Assembly: GCA_000773965.1 (NCBI GenBank)
Contig: JRUP01000014.1
Location: forward strand, 310,001-374,000
DNA from: Enterobacter cancerogenus
Lineage (GTDB): Bacteria; Pseudomonadota; Gammaproteobacteria; Enterobacterales; Enterobacteriaceae
Direction of reading: 5' to 3'
DNA: 64,000 bases
The notes below the pieces were generated by a model. The model was not told where the DNA came from. It worked only from the letters and a program-made list of their open reading frames with translations, and made no database searches. Shown one piece after another: positions 50,920 to 61,239 of this stretch. How positions within the stretch are numbered: position 1 is the first letter of the stretch; each line of letters begins with the position of its first letter. The translations under genes were made by a program, and so were the position numbers.

Positions 50920-53580
50920 ATGCTGCCTTACAAATTTCCGCTGACCTCGGGTAACGTCACCCGTTTCTTCGTGGTGTTCAACCTGGTGCTGTTTCTGGCA
51001 CTGGGTGCTATGGTGCACAACAGTGTTAACGCCTGGCTTACTGAAAAGCGCTACGCGATGACCGATTTAGCGCGTGCCGTACAAAAACGCATCGACGCTT
51101 CACGTTTCGCGACCTGGCAGATTTATGAAAATCTCGCCACCAGTGCGGCCGGATCTGCGCCCAACACCAATCTTCTGGAAACCCGCCTGCGCCCGGATGT
51201 TTACTATCTGGAAAAGACGCGCCGTAAAACGGAGGCGCTGATCTTTGGCTCCCACGACAGCAGCACGCTGGATATGACGATGCGCATGTCCAACTACCTC
51301 GATACGCTGTGGGGTGCAGAGAATCCCACCTGGTCGATGTATTTCCTCAATGGCCAGGACAACAGCCTGATCATGATCTCGACGCTGCCATTAAAAGACA
51401 TGGCAACGCGTTATAAAGAGAGCGCTATTAATACGCTGGTCGACAGCCGCCGTGCCGAGATGCTGCAACAGGCCAATGCGCTGGACGAACGTGAAAGCTT
51501 CTCACCGCTGCGCCATTTCGCCTGGCAGAACGATCACTACTTTACCCTGCGCACCACCTTCAACCAGCCTGGTCACCTCGCCACGGTGGTCGCTTTTGAT
51601 CTGCCGATCAACGATTTGATCCCGCACAGCATGCCGCTGGAAAATTTCCAGTTGATTCAGGATGCCACGCAATCTTCCAGCACCAGCAGCGACGATGCCA
51701 CCAGCGAAACGACATCTGTTTCACTGGCGAATCCTAATCTCGTCATTGCGGCGTCGCTGCCCAGCACTTCGTTACAGTTAGTATATCGCGTGCCGCTCAC
51801 CAGCCTCGCTTTGGATACCCTGCATAATCTGATGTGGCCGCTGTTGATCAATCTGGTGCTGTTACTGCTCTCGATTGCCGGCATCACCTTATTGCGTCAG
51901 CAGTCATTGCGCCCGAACGAGAACCAAAGCGCCGAATTGGATTCGCTGCGCATGCTGAATGAAGAGATTGTTGCGAGCCTGCCGGTGGGTTTGCTGGTGT
52001 ATGACTTCGCTACCAATCGCACGCTGTTGAGCAACAAGATTGCCGAGCATCTGTTGCCCCATCTGAACCTGCAGAAAATCATCAATATGTCCGATCAGCA
52101 TCAGGGCGTGCTGCAGGCCACCATCAACAACGAGGTGTATGAGATCCGCCACGCCCGTAGCGTGCTGTCACCGCATACTCAGCTGTTTATGATGCGCGAT
52201 CAGGACCGTGAATTGCTGGTGAATAAAAAACTGCAGAAGGCACAGCAGGTGTTGGATCGTAATCATCAGATGCGTCAGCAGCTGATGCAAAATCTCGGTC
52301 ACGCCCTCAACCGTCCGCTGGAGAGTATGGTGGCGCAACTGGTGCAACTCAGCCAGCGTGATGAAGACGAAAGCGTGCTGGATTTGCTTGATGAAAGTCA
52401 GGGCCTGTCTCGTTTGGTCGATGACATTGTGTTGCTGAACCGCCTGGAAGCACACGACTGGTCGCCGGATGCTAGCGTGTTCAATTTGCAGGAGTTGCTG
52501 GATGACATTGCGCTGGAGAGCCTACCGCTGATGCGCCGTAAAGGGTTGGCGCTGGTGGTCAACAACCATCTGGCCAACGACGAGATGCGCTTTGGCGATC
52601 GCCGTGCACTGCGCAAAGTCCTGACCACCCTGATGCACTATGCGCTCACCACCACGCAGTGGGGCAAAATTACGCTGGAGATTAAGGCCAGCGAGAATAA
52701 GCCCAACTCGGTGCTGCTACAGTTGGTGGATACCGGCTCAGGCCTGAGTGTCGATGAGCTGGCCAATGTTGATTTCCCGTATCTGGGCGAAACCACCCAG
52801 GATCGTTACGGTCAGGCCTCTGGCATGGCATTTTTCCTCTGCAAACAGCTCTGCAAGCAGATGGGTGGCCAGCTGGAGATCATCGCCAAACCCGATATCG
52901 GCACACGCTATAATATTCAACTGCCCCTCGCGCTGGAACTACAAGGCGAGCAGGAAGAGAAGCTGCTGGAAGGTGTAACCGCACTGGTCGATATCGCCGT
53001 CGAGGATGTTCACAAAATTGTTTGCCGCCAGTTAGAAAACTGGGGAGCGAATTGCCTGACCTCTGACGAACGTTTATCCGGTCAGGATCATGATGTGCTG
53101 ATCACTGACGATCCCGCCCGCCTCAATGGCTGGGCTCTGCTATTAGCCGGTGACGAAATGGGTCACCACGCATTGAACGATCAGCAATACCGGGTCAATT
53201 TCAATCTCAGCAATGCGCTGCTTGACGCGCTGCTGGCACTGATTGAAAAGCAAATGGCTCATGATTTGATGGAGGAAAGTAGTGAAGATGAGGCTGCCAC
53301 GCCGCTGATGAGCGGAGGCTATTTCCAGCTGTTTACCGAGACAGTACCGCCTGATGTGAAGAGACTGTATACTGAGGCAGCGGAGAAGGATTATCCCTCG
53401 CTTGCTCAGACTGCACATCGCCTGAAAGGCGTGTTCGCCATGCTAAATCTGGTTCCAGGTAAACAGCTTTGTGAAGAGTTAGAAAATCACATAAAACTAT
53501 GTGAAGATTTAACCATTATAAATACCACCAGTGAAATTGACGCATACGTCAACCAACTGCTGCAGCAAGGTAACCCATAA
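50920..53580 (+). CDS. rcsD: Rcs phosphotransferase RcsD
   Basis: Inner-membrane intermediate of the Rcs envelope-stress phosphorelay, taking phosphate from RcsC and passing it to RcsB. 886 residues: helix near 15-35, periplasmic domain to about 300, second helix (LMWPLLINLVLLLLSIAGIT), a histidine-kinase-like domain without the catalytic His, the ABL domain, and a C-terminal HPt domain with H833 in TAHRLKGVFAML. It is one base upstream of rcsB (TAAGATG), implying coupled expression, as in E. coli where rcsB also has its own promoter within rcsD. Confidence 0.96.
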   Translation: MLPYKFPLTSGNVTRFFVVFNLVLFLALGAMVHNSVNAWLTEKRYAMTDLARAVQKRIDASRFATWQIYENLATSAAGSAPNTNLLETRLRPDVYYLEKTRRKTEALIFGSHDSSTLDMTMRMSNYLDTLWGAENPTWSMYFLNGQDNSLIMISTLPLKDMATRYKESAINTLVDSRRAEMLQQANALDERESFSPLRHFAWQNDHYFTLRTTFNQPGHLATVVAFDLPINDLIPHSMPLENFQLIQDATQSSSTSSDDATSETTSVSLANPNLVIAASLPSTSLQLVYRVPLTSLALDTLHNLMWPLLINLVLLLLSIAGITLLRQQSLRPNENQSAELDSLRMLNEEIVASLPVGLLVYDFATNRTLLSNKIAEHLLPHLNLQKIINMSDQHQGVLQATINNEVYEIRHARSVLSPHTQLFMMRDQDRELLVNKKLQKAQQVLDRNHQMRQQLMQNLGHALNRPLESMVAQLVQLSQRDEDESVLDLLDESQGLSRLVDDIVLLNRLEAHDWSPDASVFNLQELLDDIALESLPLMRRKGLALVVNNHLANDEMRFGDRRALRKVLTTLMHYALTTTQWGKITLEIKASENKPNSVLLQLVDTGSGLSVDELANVDFPYLGETTQDRYGQASGMAFFLCKQLCKQMGGQLEIIAKPDIGTRYNIQLPLALELQGEQEEKLLEGVTALVDIAVEDVHKIVCRQLENWGANCLTSDERLSGQDHDVLITDDPARLNGWALLLAGDEMGHHALNDQQYRVNFNLSNALLDALLALIEKQMAHDLMEESSEDEAATPLMSGGYFQLFTETVPPDVKRLYTEAAEKDYPSLAQTAHRLKGVFAMLNLVPGKQLCEELENHIKLCEDLTIINTTSEIDAYVNQLLQQGNP

Positions 53581-53581
53581 G

Positions 53582-54232
53582 ATGAATAACCTGAATGTAA
53601 TTATTGCCGATGACCATCCGATTGTTCTGTTCGGTATCCGTAAGTCTCTGGAACAGATCGAATGGGTCAACGTTGTAGGTGAGTTTGAAGACTCAACAGC
53701 ACTGATTAACAGCTTGTCCAAACTGGATGCTAACGTTCTGATTACCGATCTCTCTATGCCAGGCGAGAAATACGGTGATGGCATCACACTGATTAAGTAC
53801 ATCAAACGTCACTATCCGGATCTCTCAATTATCGTTCTGACCATGAACAATAACCCAGCGATCCTGAGCGCCGTATTGGATCTGGATATCGAAGGGATTG
53901 TACTGAAGCAAGGTGCACCGACCGATCTGCCAAAAGCGCTGGCAGCCCTGCAGAAAGGCAAAAAATATACGCCTGAAAGCGTGGCGAAACTGCTGGAGAA
54001 AATCAGTGCTGGCGGTTACGGAGACAAGCGTCTGTCGCCGAAAGAGAGTGAAGTTCTGCGCCTGTTTGCAGAAGGTTTCCTGGTAACGGAAATCGCTAAG
54101 AAACTGAACCGCAGTATCAAAACCATCAGTAGCCAGAAGAAATCGGCGATGATGAAGCTCGGGGTGGAAAATGATATCGCCCTGCTGAATTACCTCTCTT
54201 CCGTGAGTGCGACTCAGGTTGAAAGAGATTAA
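53582..54232 (+). CDS. rcsB: Response regulator RcsB
   Basis: DNA-binding regulator of capsule, flagella, osmoprotection and cell division genes; works alone or with RcsA, BglJ or GadE. Start at 53582 gives 216 residues, equal to E. coli (MNNLNVIIADDHPIVLFGIR). Receiver domain with acidic pair D10/D11 and phospho-acceptor D56 (LITDLSMPGEKYGDG); C-terminal LuxR-type helix-turn-helix (LSPKESEVLRLFAEGFLVTE, then KKLNRSIKTISSQKKSAM). A terminator common to rcsB and rcsC follows. Confidence 0.98.
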   Translation: MNNLNVIIADDHPIVLFGIRKSLEQIEWVNVVGEFEDSTALINSLSKLDANVLITDLSMPGEKYGDGITLIKYIKRHYPDLSIIVLTMNNNPAILSAVLDLDIEGIVLKQGAPTDLPKALAALQKGKKYTPESVAKLLEKISAGGYGDKRLSPKESEVLRLFAEGFLVTEIAKKLNRSIKTISSQKKSAMMKLGVENDIALLNYLSSVSATQVERD

Positions 54233-54237
54233 GATGT

Positions 54238-54270
54238 AAAAAAGGCGCACTTCGGTGCGCCTGTTCTTCT
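54238..54270. terminator. Terminator between rcsB and rcsC
   Basis: Stem AGGCGCAC/GTGCGCCT with a TTCG tetraloop. Six A residues on the left give a T-run for minus-strand rcsC; the plus side has TGTTCTTCT, weaker for rcsB. Confidence 0.85.
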
Positions 54271-54273
54271 GTA

Positions 54274-57126
54274 CTACCCTTTCCTGCTTTTTCTTACCCG
54301 CTCGGCATAGATTGCCAACGTGGATTTCAACACATCAAGCGTAACAGGCTTGGATAGGCAATTATCCATCCCGGCATCCATACAGCGCTGCTTCTCTTCT
54401 GCCAACGCATTGGCCGTCACCCCAATCACCGGGAAGGCATGGCCCAGCTGACGCAGGCGCTGCGTCAGGCGATAACCATCCATATTTGGCATATTGACGT
54501 CACTCAGCACAATATCAATGTGATTACGGCTTAGCACGTTCAGCGCATCGACCCCATCCTGTGCGGTTTTGGTTTGATAGCCCAGTGTGCCGAGTTGCTC
54601 GGAGAGCAACATACGGTTAATCGGGTGATCATCAACAATCAGTACCATAATGTCATCGTAACGGTTGGCCTCTTGCGGTGCGGCCAACTGCAACGGCGTG
54701 CTGGTTTCGCTATCAATATTGAGGCGATAGATGCGGCCAAGTAATGAAGGCAGATCGTGCAGCATCGCACTGCTCTGCACCCACTGACCCGGCGCGGTTT
54801 CCTGCGGCATGTCGATGTGCTGACCGCAGATGTGAATCTGTGCGCGCACGGCCTGTGACACCGTATCCTGATGGTCGCTAATAATCACATCGTCGCTACC
54901 GGCATTACCCTGATAATGCGCGATCGCAATACCCTGTTGCTGCAACAGACGCAGCAGGAAGACCGCGAGATAATCATTGCGCATATCCAGCCAGATGGCT
55001 TTCTCCTGCAAACCATCCAGCAGCGGCGGCGCGGGCTGTTGTCCAGCGTAAATGGGGATACGGATGATAAACTGGCTACCCATGCCCGGCTCAGAGTCGA
55101 CCTCAATATCACCGTCCATCATGTTGATCAGCTTTTCACAGATTGCCAGACCCAGCCCGGTGCCCTGGAAGTTGCGCTGCACGCCAGAGCCCACCTGGAA
55201 GAAGGGATCGAACAGACGCGTCACTTCTTTCGCTGGAATACCGACGCCGGTATCGCGCACGCGGAAGGCTAAATAACCATCTTTGACATAGGCATGCAGA
55301 ATAATGCAGCCGGTATGGGTGAACTTGATCGCGTTATTCAGCAGGTTAGAAATGACCTGTTGCAGACGCATTGGATCGCCATCCATCGTCAGCGGCACAT
55401 CATTTTCGATCATCACATATAACGTTAGACGTTTACGCACCACCAGCGACAGATAGTTGCTGGCGATGTGATTGACCACCTCACGTGGCGAGAACGGGCG
55501 CGGCTCAATCTTAAGCTGCTCCGACTCAATTTTCGAGAAGTCGAGAATATCACTGATGATTTTCAGCAGCAGGCTCGATGAGTTGTTCATCGCCGTCACC
55601 AGCGATTCCACACCTTTTGGCAACGACTTAGTTTGCAGCAGGTCGAGGTTACCGATGATGCCGTACAGCGGGGTGCGCAGTTCGTGACTGACGGTGGCAA
55701 GGAACATCGATTTCGACTGGCTGGCCTGCTCTGCCGCATGCGCCATCTCCTGCAACGACTGTTCCATGCGTACACGTGCTGAGACGTCCACCAGCACGCA
55801 AATCGCTACGTTTTCATTGCGATAGCGTGAATGCACAAAGCTGATTTGCAGGTTGGTATTGGTGCCGGTAAGCACATCGACAAAGTTGACCTGCTGGCCC
55901 CCGATGATCTCATTGAGGCGCTGACGATCTTCCTGCGTCAGCAGCGTCAGATAGTTGTGCGCCAGTTCGTTACTCAGAATATTGGTGCCATCGCTGGTGC
56001 GCAAAATGCAGATGCCGACCGGCGCCGAAGCGACAATTTTGCGGTTGAACTGCTCGTGCTCTTCCAGCCGATGTGCGTTATCTTCCGCTGGCAGGAACAT
56101 GCGGCGTTCGAATATCCATGCCAGCGTGAACAGGATCAATGCGCTGAGGATATTCAGCAACAGCGCGTTAATCAGCATCAGCTTGAGCTGATCCACCAGC
56201 ACGTCAGTAGAGAGTGACCACACCACGTTAAGATTGGACGGCGGCAGCGGTTTCTTCAGGACTAACTGGCGATAGCTATCAAGATAACCAAACCAGATGC
56301 TGTCATCCGGCAGATCATCAAAAGAGTAGCCGGGGCCACCGCGACGCGAACTCAGCAACGGACGGTAGTTCTCATCAGTAATGGTGGCAACCAGCGGCAA
56401 GCCGCCTGGCTGAATAAACTCATCAAGACGGATATTTTGTTCCACACCCAGCAACGCCTGTAGCTTGTTGGCCACATACACCGGCATCACCATATAGAAA
56501 TTACCGACACCAGGCTGGCTGCTCGGCGTAATCCAGTACATCGGATTACGGCGCTCTTCTTCGTTGCCGCTGCGATAATGCAGCACGCGCTCGCGCAGGG
56601 CTTTCAGGCTGCGTTCACGATCGACTGAATTGTTGTTGCCAATGGCGAAATCGGCCAGACACTGGTTTTCACCCCCAATAAAGAACACCCGGTTGAGCTC
56701 GTAAGCGGAGGTGAAGTTACTTTTCCAGTAGTTGATGAAGTAACCCAGCGAATCGAGCGAGTTACGCCAGGTGTTACTCATTGAAGTGCAATCACCATCA
56801 GAAAACAGCGGCGTGAACTGTGGCAAGGTACTTTTACCGGCAGGCAGGCCATTCAGCACGTCCAGACCGTTGCTGCTGTTACTTAAGCGGTTTTCGGTGA
56901 TGTATTTCAGTTCACGCATGACGTCGGCCGAGTGGCGTACATACCATTCCGCCTGGCCATAATTGGTATCAAATTCCTGGCGAACCGCGTTCTCTTTTTC
57001 GTGCAGTACGTTGATGATGAAGAAGGTGGTCAGCAACGCACCCAACGTCCAAAGCAGCAGCGCCAGCGCACGGAACAGATAGCGCGAGATGCGAAGCGTA
57101 GTGCGAAAGGAGACGAGATATTTCAA
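54274..57126 (-). CDS. rcsC: Hybrid sensor kinase RcsC
   Basis: Inner-membrane hybrid kinase at the top of the Rcs phosphorelay, signalled by RcsF/IgaA. 950 residues: helix near 20-40, periplasmic domain, second helix (319-340), PAS-like region, dimerisation domain with H481 in TVSHELRTPLYG, ATPase domain (NLLNNAIKFT, DTGVGIP, GTGLGLAICEKL), ABL domain, and a receiver with D876 in VLSDVNMPNMDG. Convergent with rcsB and sharing its terminator. No sign of truncation. Confidence 0.97.
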   Translation of the reverse strand: MKYLVSFRTTLRISRYLFRALALLLWTLGALLTTFFIINVLHEKENAVRQEFDTNYGQAEWYVRHSADVMRELKYITENRLSNSSNGLDVLNGLPAGKSTLPQFTPLFSDGDCTSMSNTWRNSLDSLGYFINYWKSNFTSAYELNRVFFIGGENQCLADFAIGNNNSVDRERSLKALRERVLHYRSGNEEERRNPMYWITPSSQPGVGNFYMVMPVYVANKLQALLGVEQNIRLDEFIQPGGLPLVATITDENYRPLLSSRRGGPGYSFDDLPDDSIWFGYLDSYRQLVLKKPLPPSNLNVVWSLSTDVLVDQLKLMLINALLLNILSALILFTLAWIFERRMFLPAEDNAHRLEEHEQFNRKIVASAPVGICILRTSDGTNILSNELAHNYLTLLTQEDRQRLNEIIGGQQVNFVDVLTGTNTNLQISFVHSRYRNENVAICVLVDVSARVRMEQSLQEMAHAAEQASQSKSMFLATVSHELRTPLYGIIGNLDLLQTKSLPKGVESLVTAMNNSSSLLLKIISDILDFSKIESEQLKIEPRPFSPREVVNHIASNYLSLVVRKRLTLYVMIENDVPLTMDGDPMRLQQVISNLLNNAIKFTHTGCIILHAYVKDGYLAFRVRDTGVGIPAKEVTRLFDPFFQVGSGVQRNFQGTGLGLAICEKLINMMDGDIEVDSEPGMGSQFIIRIPIYAGQQPAPPLLDGLQEKAIWLDMRNDYLAVFLLRLLQQQGIAIAHYQGNAGSDDVIISDHQDTVSQAVRAQIHICGQHIDMPQETAPGQWVQSSAMLHDLPSLLGRIYRLNIDSETSTPLQLAAPQEANRYDDIMVLIVDDHPINRMLLSEQLGTLGYQTKTAQDGVDALNVLSRNHIDIVLSDVNMPNMDGYRLTQRLRQLGHAFPVIGVTANALAEEKQRCMDAGMDNCLSKPVTLDVLKSTLAIYAERVRKSRKG

Positions 57127-57238
57127 AAGAGACTCACTGGCGGTAAGGGGTTGTCAGGAAGTTGAAAAACCCTCATACACTAGCTTTATCGGCCCGAAAA
57201 AGCCAGTTGGTGCGCGACTTTGGGAGTAAAACTCAGAT

Positions 57239-57272
57239 AAAAAAACGGCAGGTCGGTTGCCCTGACCTGCCG
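57239..57272 (-). terminator. Rho-independent terminator of gyrA
   Basis: On the minus strand, stem CGGCAGGTC/GACCTGCCG with a 9-base loop is followed by seven T residues, 20 bases after the gyrA stop. Confidence 0.92.
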
Positions 57273-57292
57273 CTGTTGTTCACCGCTGCGGA

Positions 57293-59932
57293 TTACTCTT
57301 CTTCGTCCGCTTCGGGTGCGTCGTCGTCGTTGTCCACTTCCGGCGCGATATCGTCTTCGCCTTCCGCGACGCTGCCGTCGATGGCGTCGAGTTCTTCTTC
57401 TTCCACCGGCTCAGCGACACGTTGCAGACCCACAACGTTTTCGTCTTCCGCGGTACGAATCAGAATCACGCCCTGGGTGTTACGGCCGACCACGCTGACT
57501 TCCGATACGCGGGTACGCACCAGCGTACCGGCATCAGTGATCATCATAATCTGATCGCCATCCACCACCTGCACCGCACCGATGACCGGTCCGTTACGTT
57601 CGGTGACTTTGATCGAGATGACACCCTGAGTTGCACGCGATTTGGTTGGGTATTCGCTATTCGCTGTACGCTTACCATAACCGTTTTGCGTCACAGTGAG
57701 GATGGCACCCTCTTCACGTGGCACGATCAGTGAAACCACTTTATCGCTTTCAGCCAGCTTGATACCACGAACACCCGAGGCCGAACGGCCCATGGCGCGA
57801 ACCGCAGTCTCAGAGAAGCGCACCACTTTACCGGCAGCAGAGAACAGCATGGCCTCATCGCTACCGTTGGTCAGCGCAACACCGATCAATTCATCATCTT
57901 CACGCAGGTTGATGGCGATAATACCGGCGCTACGTGGACGGCTGAATTCCTGCAGGGCAGTTTTCTTCACGGTACCGTCAGCGGTCGCCATGAAGATATT
58001 GAAGCCTTCGGTGTATTCACGCACCGGCAGAATGGCGGTGATACGTTCGTTGGCTTCCAGCGGCAGCAGGTTAACAATTGGGCGACCGCGCGCGCCACGG
58101 CTCGCTTCTGGCAGCTGGTAAACTTTCATCCAGTAGAGACGGCCACGGCTGGAGAAGCACAGAATGGTATCATGGGTGTTGGCCACCAGCAGACGATCAA
58201 TAAAGTCTTCTTCTTTAATACGTGCTGCGGATTTGCCTTTGCCACCACGACGCTGCGCTTCATAGTCAGTCAGCGGCTGATATTTGACATAACCCTGATG
58301 CGACAGCGTGACCACAACATCTTCCTGATTAATCAGATCTTCAATGTTGATGTCGGCGCTGTTGGCGGTAATTTCAGTACGACGTTCATCACCAAACTGG
58401 TCGCGCATTGCCACCAGCTCTTCGCGGATGACTTCCATCAGACGCTCGGCGCTCTGCAGGATGTGGATCAGTTCTGCGATCTGGTCCAGCAGCTCTTTGT
58501 ATTCGTCGAGCAGCTTTTCGTGCTCAAGGCCGGTCAGTTTCTGCAGACGCAGATCCAGAATTGCCTGAGCTTGCTGTTCAGTCAGGTAGTACTGACCGTC
58601 ACGAATACCGAACTGCGCTTCCAGCCATTCTGGACGTGCTGCGTCATCGCCCGCACGCTCCAGCATGGTGGCTACGTTGCCCAGATCCCATGGTTGTGCC
58701 AACAGGCCCGCTTTCGCTTCAGCTGGCGTTGGTGCGCGACGAATCAGTTCGATAATCGGATCGATGTTGGCCAGCGCAATGGCCAGACCTTCAAGGATGT
58801 GTGCACGGTCACGCGCTTTGCGCAGTTCGAAAATGGTACGGCGCGTCACCACTTCACGGCGGTGGCGCACGAAGGCTTCAATGATGCCTTTCAGCGTCAT
58901 GATCTTCGGCTGGCCCTGATGGAGTGCCACCATGTTGATGCCGAAGGAGACTTGCAGTTGCGTCAGGGAATAGAGGTTGTTGAGCACCACTTCACCGACC
59001 GCATCGCGTTTGATCTCGATAACGATACGCATACCGTCTTTATCGGATTCATCACGCAGGCCGCTAATGCCTTCCACACGCTTCTCTTTCACCAGCTCGG
59101 CAATTTTCTCGATCAGGCGCGCTTTGTTTACCTGATACGGGATTTCATTGACGATGATGGTTTCGCGGCCGGTTTTTGCGTCGGTTTCAATCTCACCGCG
59201 TGCGCGGATATAAATTTTACCGCGACCGGTGCGATAGGCTTCTTCGATACCGCGACGACCGTTGATAAATGCCGCAGTCGGGAAGTCAGGGCCGGTGATG
59301 TGTTCCATCAGGCCTTCAACAGTGATGTCTTCGTCTTCGATAAAGGCGAGGCAGCCGTTGATCACTTCCGTGAGGTTATGCGGTGGAATGTTGGTCGCCA
59401 TACCTACGGCGATACCGGATGAGCCGTTCACCAGCAGGTTAGGAATTTTGGTCGGCAGAACTTCAGGAATCTGTTCGGTGCCATCGTAGTTCGGCACAAA
59501 ATCGACGGTCTCTTTTTCGAGGTCCGCCAGCAGTTCAGAAGAGATCTTCGCCATACGCACTTCGGTATAACGCATCGCTGCGGCGGAGTCGCCATCAACG
59601 GAACCGAAGTTACCCTGACCATCTACCAGCATGTAGCGCAGGGAGAACGGCTGGGCCATACGAACGATACTTTCGTATACCGCGGAATCACCGTGTGGGT
59701 GATATTTACCGATCACGTCACCGACCACACGGGCCGATTTCTTATAAGCTTTGTTCCAGTCGTTACCCAGTTCGCTCATGGCAAAAAGCACACGGCGGTG
59801 CACCGGCTTCAAGCCATCACGCACATCGGGTAAAGCTCGGCCAACGATGACCGACATGGCGTAATCGAGGTAGGAGTTTTTTAACTCTTCTTCGATATTG
59901 ACCGGTGTAATTTCTCTCGCAAGGTCGCTCAT
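57293..59932 (-). CDS. gyrA: DNA gyrase subunit A
   Basis: Breakage-reunion subunit of gyrase, which introduces negative supercoils. 879 residues: winged-helix and tower domains with catalytic Y122 ([10 protein letters not shown]), then six C-terminal beta-pinwheel blades with the GyrA box QRRGGKGKS, and an acidic tail ([10 protein letters not shown] to DEEE). The quinolone region reads [14 protein letters not shown]83 is the sensitive residue, while position 87 is Glu instead of the E. coli Asp. The acidic tail, as in E. coli, tunes supercoiling activity. Downstream terminator and upstream promoter are both visible. Confidence 0.98.
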   Translation of the reverse strand: MSDLAREITPVNIEEELKNSYLDYAMSVIVGRALPDVRDGLKPVHRRVLFAMSELGNDWNKAYKKSARVVGDVIGKYHPHGDSAVYESIVRMAQPFSLRYMLVDGQGNFGSVDGDSAAAMRYTEVRMAKISSELLADLEKETVDFVPNYDGTEQIPEVLPTKIPNLLVNGSSGIAVGMATNIPPHNLTEVINGCLAFIEDEDITVEGLMEHITGPDFPTAAFINGRRGIEEAYRTGRGKIYIRARGEIETDAKTGRETIIVNEIPYQVNKARLIEKIAELVKEKRVEGISGLRDESDKDGMRIVIEIKRDAVGEVVLNNLYSLTQLQVSFGINMVALHQGQPKIMTLKGIIEAFVRHRREVVTRRTIFELRKARDRAHILEGLAIALANIDPIIELIRRAPTPAEAKAGLLAQPWDLGNVATMLERAGDDAARPEWLEAQFGIRDGQYYLTEQQAQAILDLRLQKLTGLEHEKLLDEYKELLDQIAELIHILQSAERLMEVIREELVAMRDQFGDERRTEITANSADINIEDLINQEDVVVTLSHQGYVKYQPLTDYEAQRRGGKGKSAARIKEEDFIDRLLVANTHDTILCFSSRGRLYWMKVYQLPEASRGARGRPIVNLLPLEANERITAILPVREYTEGFNIFMATADGTVKKTALQEFSRPRSAGIIAINLREDDELIGVALTNGSDEAMLFSAAGKVVRFSETAVRAMGRSASGVRGIKLAESDKVVSLIVPREEGAILTVTQNGYGKRTANSEYPTKSRATQGVISIKVTERNGPVIGAVQVVDGDQIMMITDAGTLVRTRVSEVSVVGRNTQGVILIRTAEDENVVGLQRVAEPVEEEELDAIDGSVAEGEDDIAPEVDNDDDAPEADEEE

Positions 59933-59977
59933 GGAGCCGCTATCCCTCTACATAATGCCGGTTTTTAATGGTGCGAG

Positions 59978-60006
59978 AGTATATCACAGTGGTTGCCCTC
60001 GGTGAA
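59978..60006 (-). promoter_or_regulatory. Predicted gyrA promoter
   Basis: On the minus strand TTCACC (60006-60001), 17-base spacer, TATACT (59983-59978), giving a leader of about 40 bases. The GC-rich-to-AT discriminator typical of supercoiling-sensitive gyrA promoters could not be judged. Confidence 0.6.
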
Positions 60007-60109
60007 CGTAAAGCAGGGTTTAATGCCGCTTTTCCTTGCAGGTGAGAGATGCGCTGGCAAGAGTTAAGCGTTTATACTGAGGGAATATTTTGTCAGGAGT
60101 CGTGATTCA

Positions 60110-60835
60110 ATGAGTGAACAACCGCAGGAAAGCCGCCAAAACGTCGACCATGCTGAGATTGCCAAGTTTGAAGCGGTCGCATCGCGCTGGTGGGATTTAG
60201 AGGGTGAATTTAAGCCGTTACACCGCATCAATCCCCTGCGTCTTGGCTGGATTGCCCAGCACAGCAATGGTTTGTTTGGTAAGAAGGTGCTGGATGTCGG
60301 CTGCGGCGGCGGTATTTTAGCGGAGAGCATGGCGCGTGAAGGAGCCAACGTGACCGGGCTGGATATGGGTGCGGAGCCGCTGGAAGTAGCACGGTTGCAT
60401 GCGCTGGAGAGCGGTGTGAGCGTGAACTATGTACAGCAGACGGTGGAAGATCATGCGGTCAGCCATGCGGGCGCCTATGACGTCGTGACCTGTATGGAGA
60501 TGCTGGAACACGTTCCTGATCCACGTTCTGTGGTGCTGGCTTGCGCGCAGTTGGTAAAGCCGGGCGGCGAAGTGTTCTTCTCGACCATTAACCGCAATCC
60601 AAAGGCATGGTTACTGGCGGTGTTTGGTGCCGAATATGTGATGCGCATGGTGCCACGCGGTACGCATGACGTGAAGAAGTTTATCCGTCCGGCGGAGTTG
60701 CTGAATTGGGTTGATGAGACGCCATTGCGTGAGAGAGGCATGATTGGCCTGCACTACAATCCGCTGACCAATCAGTTCCGGTTGGGACGTGGTGTTGATG
60801 TGAATTATATGGTGCATACGCATCGTCAGGATTGA
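60110..60835 (+). CDS. ubiG: Ubiquinone O-methyltransferase UbiG
   Basis: S-adenosylmethionine-dependent enzyme that performs both O-methylations of ubiquinone synthesis (on C-5 hydroxyl of the early and C-6 hydroxyl of the late intermediate). 241 residues with the SAM-binding motif [10 protein letters not shown] at 60-68, acidic GLDMGAEPL and the post-I motif [14 protein letters not shown]. Start [20 protein letters not shown], length as E. coli (240). Divergent from gyrA, as in E. coli, with 177 bases between. Downstream lies the repeat region. Confidence 0.97.
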   Translation: MSEQPQESRQNVDHAEIAKFEAVASRWWDLEGEFKPLHRINPLRLGWIAQHSNGLFGKKVLDVGCGGGILAESMAREGANVTGLDMGAEPLEVARLHALESGVSVNYVQQTVEDHAVSHAGAYDVVTCMEMLEHVPDPRSVVLACAQLVKPGGEVFFSTINRNPKAWLLAVFGAEYVMRMVPRGTHDVKKFIRPAELLNWVDETPLRERGMIGLHYNPLTNQFRLGRGVDVNYMVHTHRQD

Positions 60836-60844
60836 GTGTTTGCG

Positions 60845-60956
60845 TGGTGGCTGCGGGGACGATGCATGGTTGCTGTAGGGACTTGTGCATGGTTGCTGCG
60901 GGGACGGTGCATGGTTGCTGTAGGGACTTGTGCATGATTGCTGCGGGGACGGTGCG
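60845..60956. repeat. Five-copy tandem repeat, 45-bp dimer unit, after ubiG
   Basis: Alternating 22- and 23-base units (TGGTTGCTGCGGGGACGGTGCA type and TGGTTGCTGTAGGGACTTGTGC type) repeated as A-B-A-B-A at 60845, 60867, 60890, 60912 and 60935. Copies differ by single bases. The 45-base dimer keeps frame, so several reading frames are open by accident. No spacers, so it is not a CRISPR. Confidence 0.85.
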
Positions 60957-60958
60957 TC

Positions 60959-61064
60959 GGCCAGTAAAGCCCCGCCCGATCGCAAAGGAAACACGCATCC
61001 ATGCAGATCGGCCGCCGCATCCCTGCGGCGGACGCTTTGCTCTTCGGGCGGGGCTTTACTGGCC
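60959..61064. repeat. 106-bp palindrome with perfect 21-bp arms
   Basis: The left arm (60959-60979) begins GGCCAGTAAAGCCCCGCC and the right arm (61044-61064) is its exact reverse complement. Inside are a GCAAAG/CTTTGC pair (60982, 61035) and a central hairpin CCGCCGCA/TGCGGCGG (61012-61031), so the whole element could fold into one branched cruciform or RNA hairpin. It has the shape of a small non-autonomous palindromic repeat (MITE- or REP-like). I found no flanking target-site duplication. Confidence 0.85.
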
Positions 61065-61131
61065 CTGAACGCTGGTCATTGCTTTGAGTCGCGCTGCGTT
61101 GTGGATTGAGCTTCATTAAGTTGCCCTCGCA

Positions 61132-61168
61132 GCCGCTGTCGTTAACATGATGCAGCGGCACGTTTTTC
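61132..61168 (+). terminator. Possible ubiG terminator
   Basis: Stem GCCGCTG/CAGCGGC with a 14-base loop, followed by ACGTTTTTC. The long loop and distance (about 300 bases) from ubiG make this tentative. Confidence 0.4.
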
Positions 61169-61239
61169 TTCCTATCTACCCGCTTTGGGTACTTTCAATC
61201 ATGCTGCTACCCGATTGTGCGGAGATGCCCATGCCGCCA

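Noticed and set aside
58172..59422. 416-codon plus-strand open frame opposite gyrA
   Set aside because: It lies wholly antisense to the conserved gyrA coding sequence, with the low-complexity residues typical of a shadow frame; gyrA codon bias explains it.
60845..60956. Possible CRISPR array
   Set aside because: The units are contiguous with no unique spacers, and no cas gene is nearby.
60826..61161. 111-codon minus-strand frame with 15-residue repeats, and a matching plus-strand frame
   Set aside because: The 45-base DNA repeat keeps several frames open by arithmetic. There is no ribosome site and the frames run through a palindrome.
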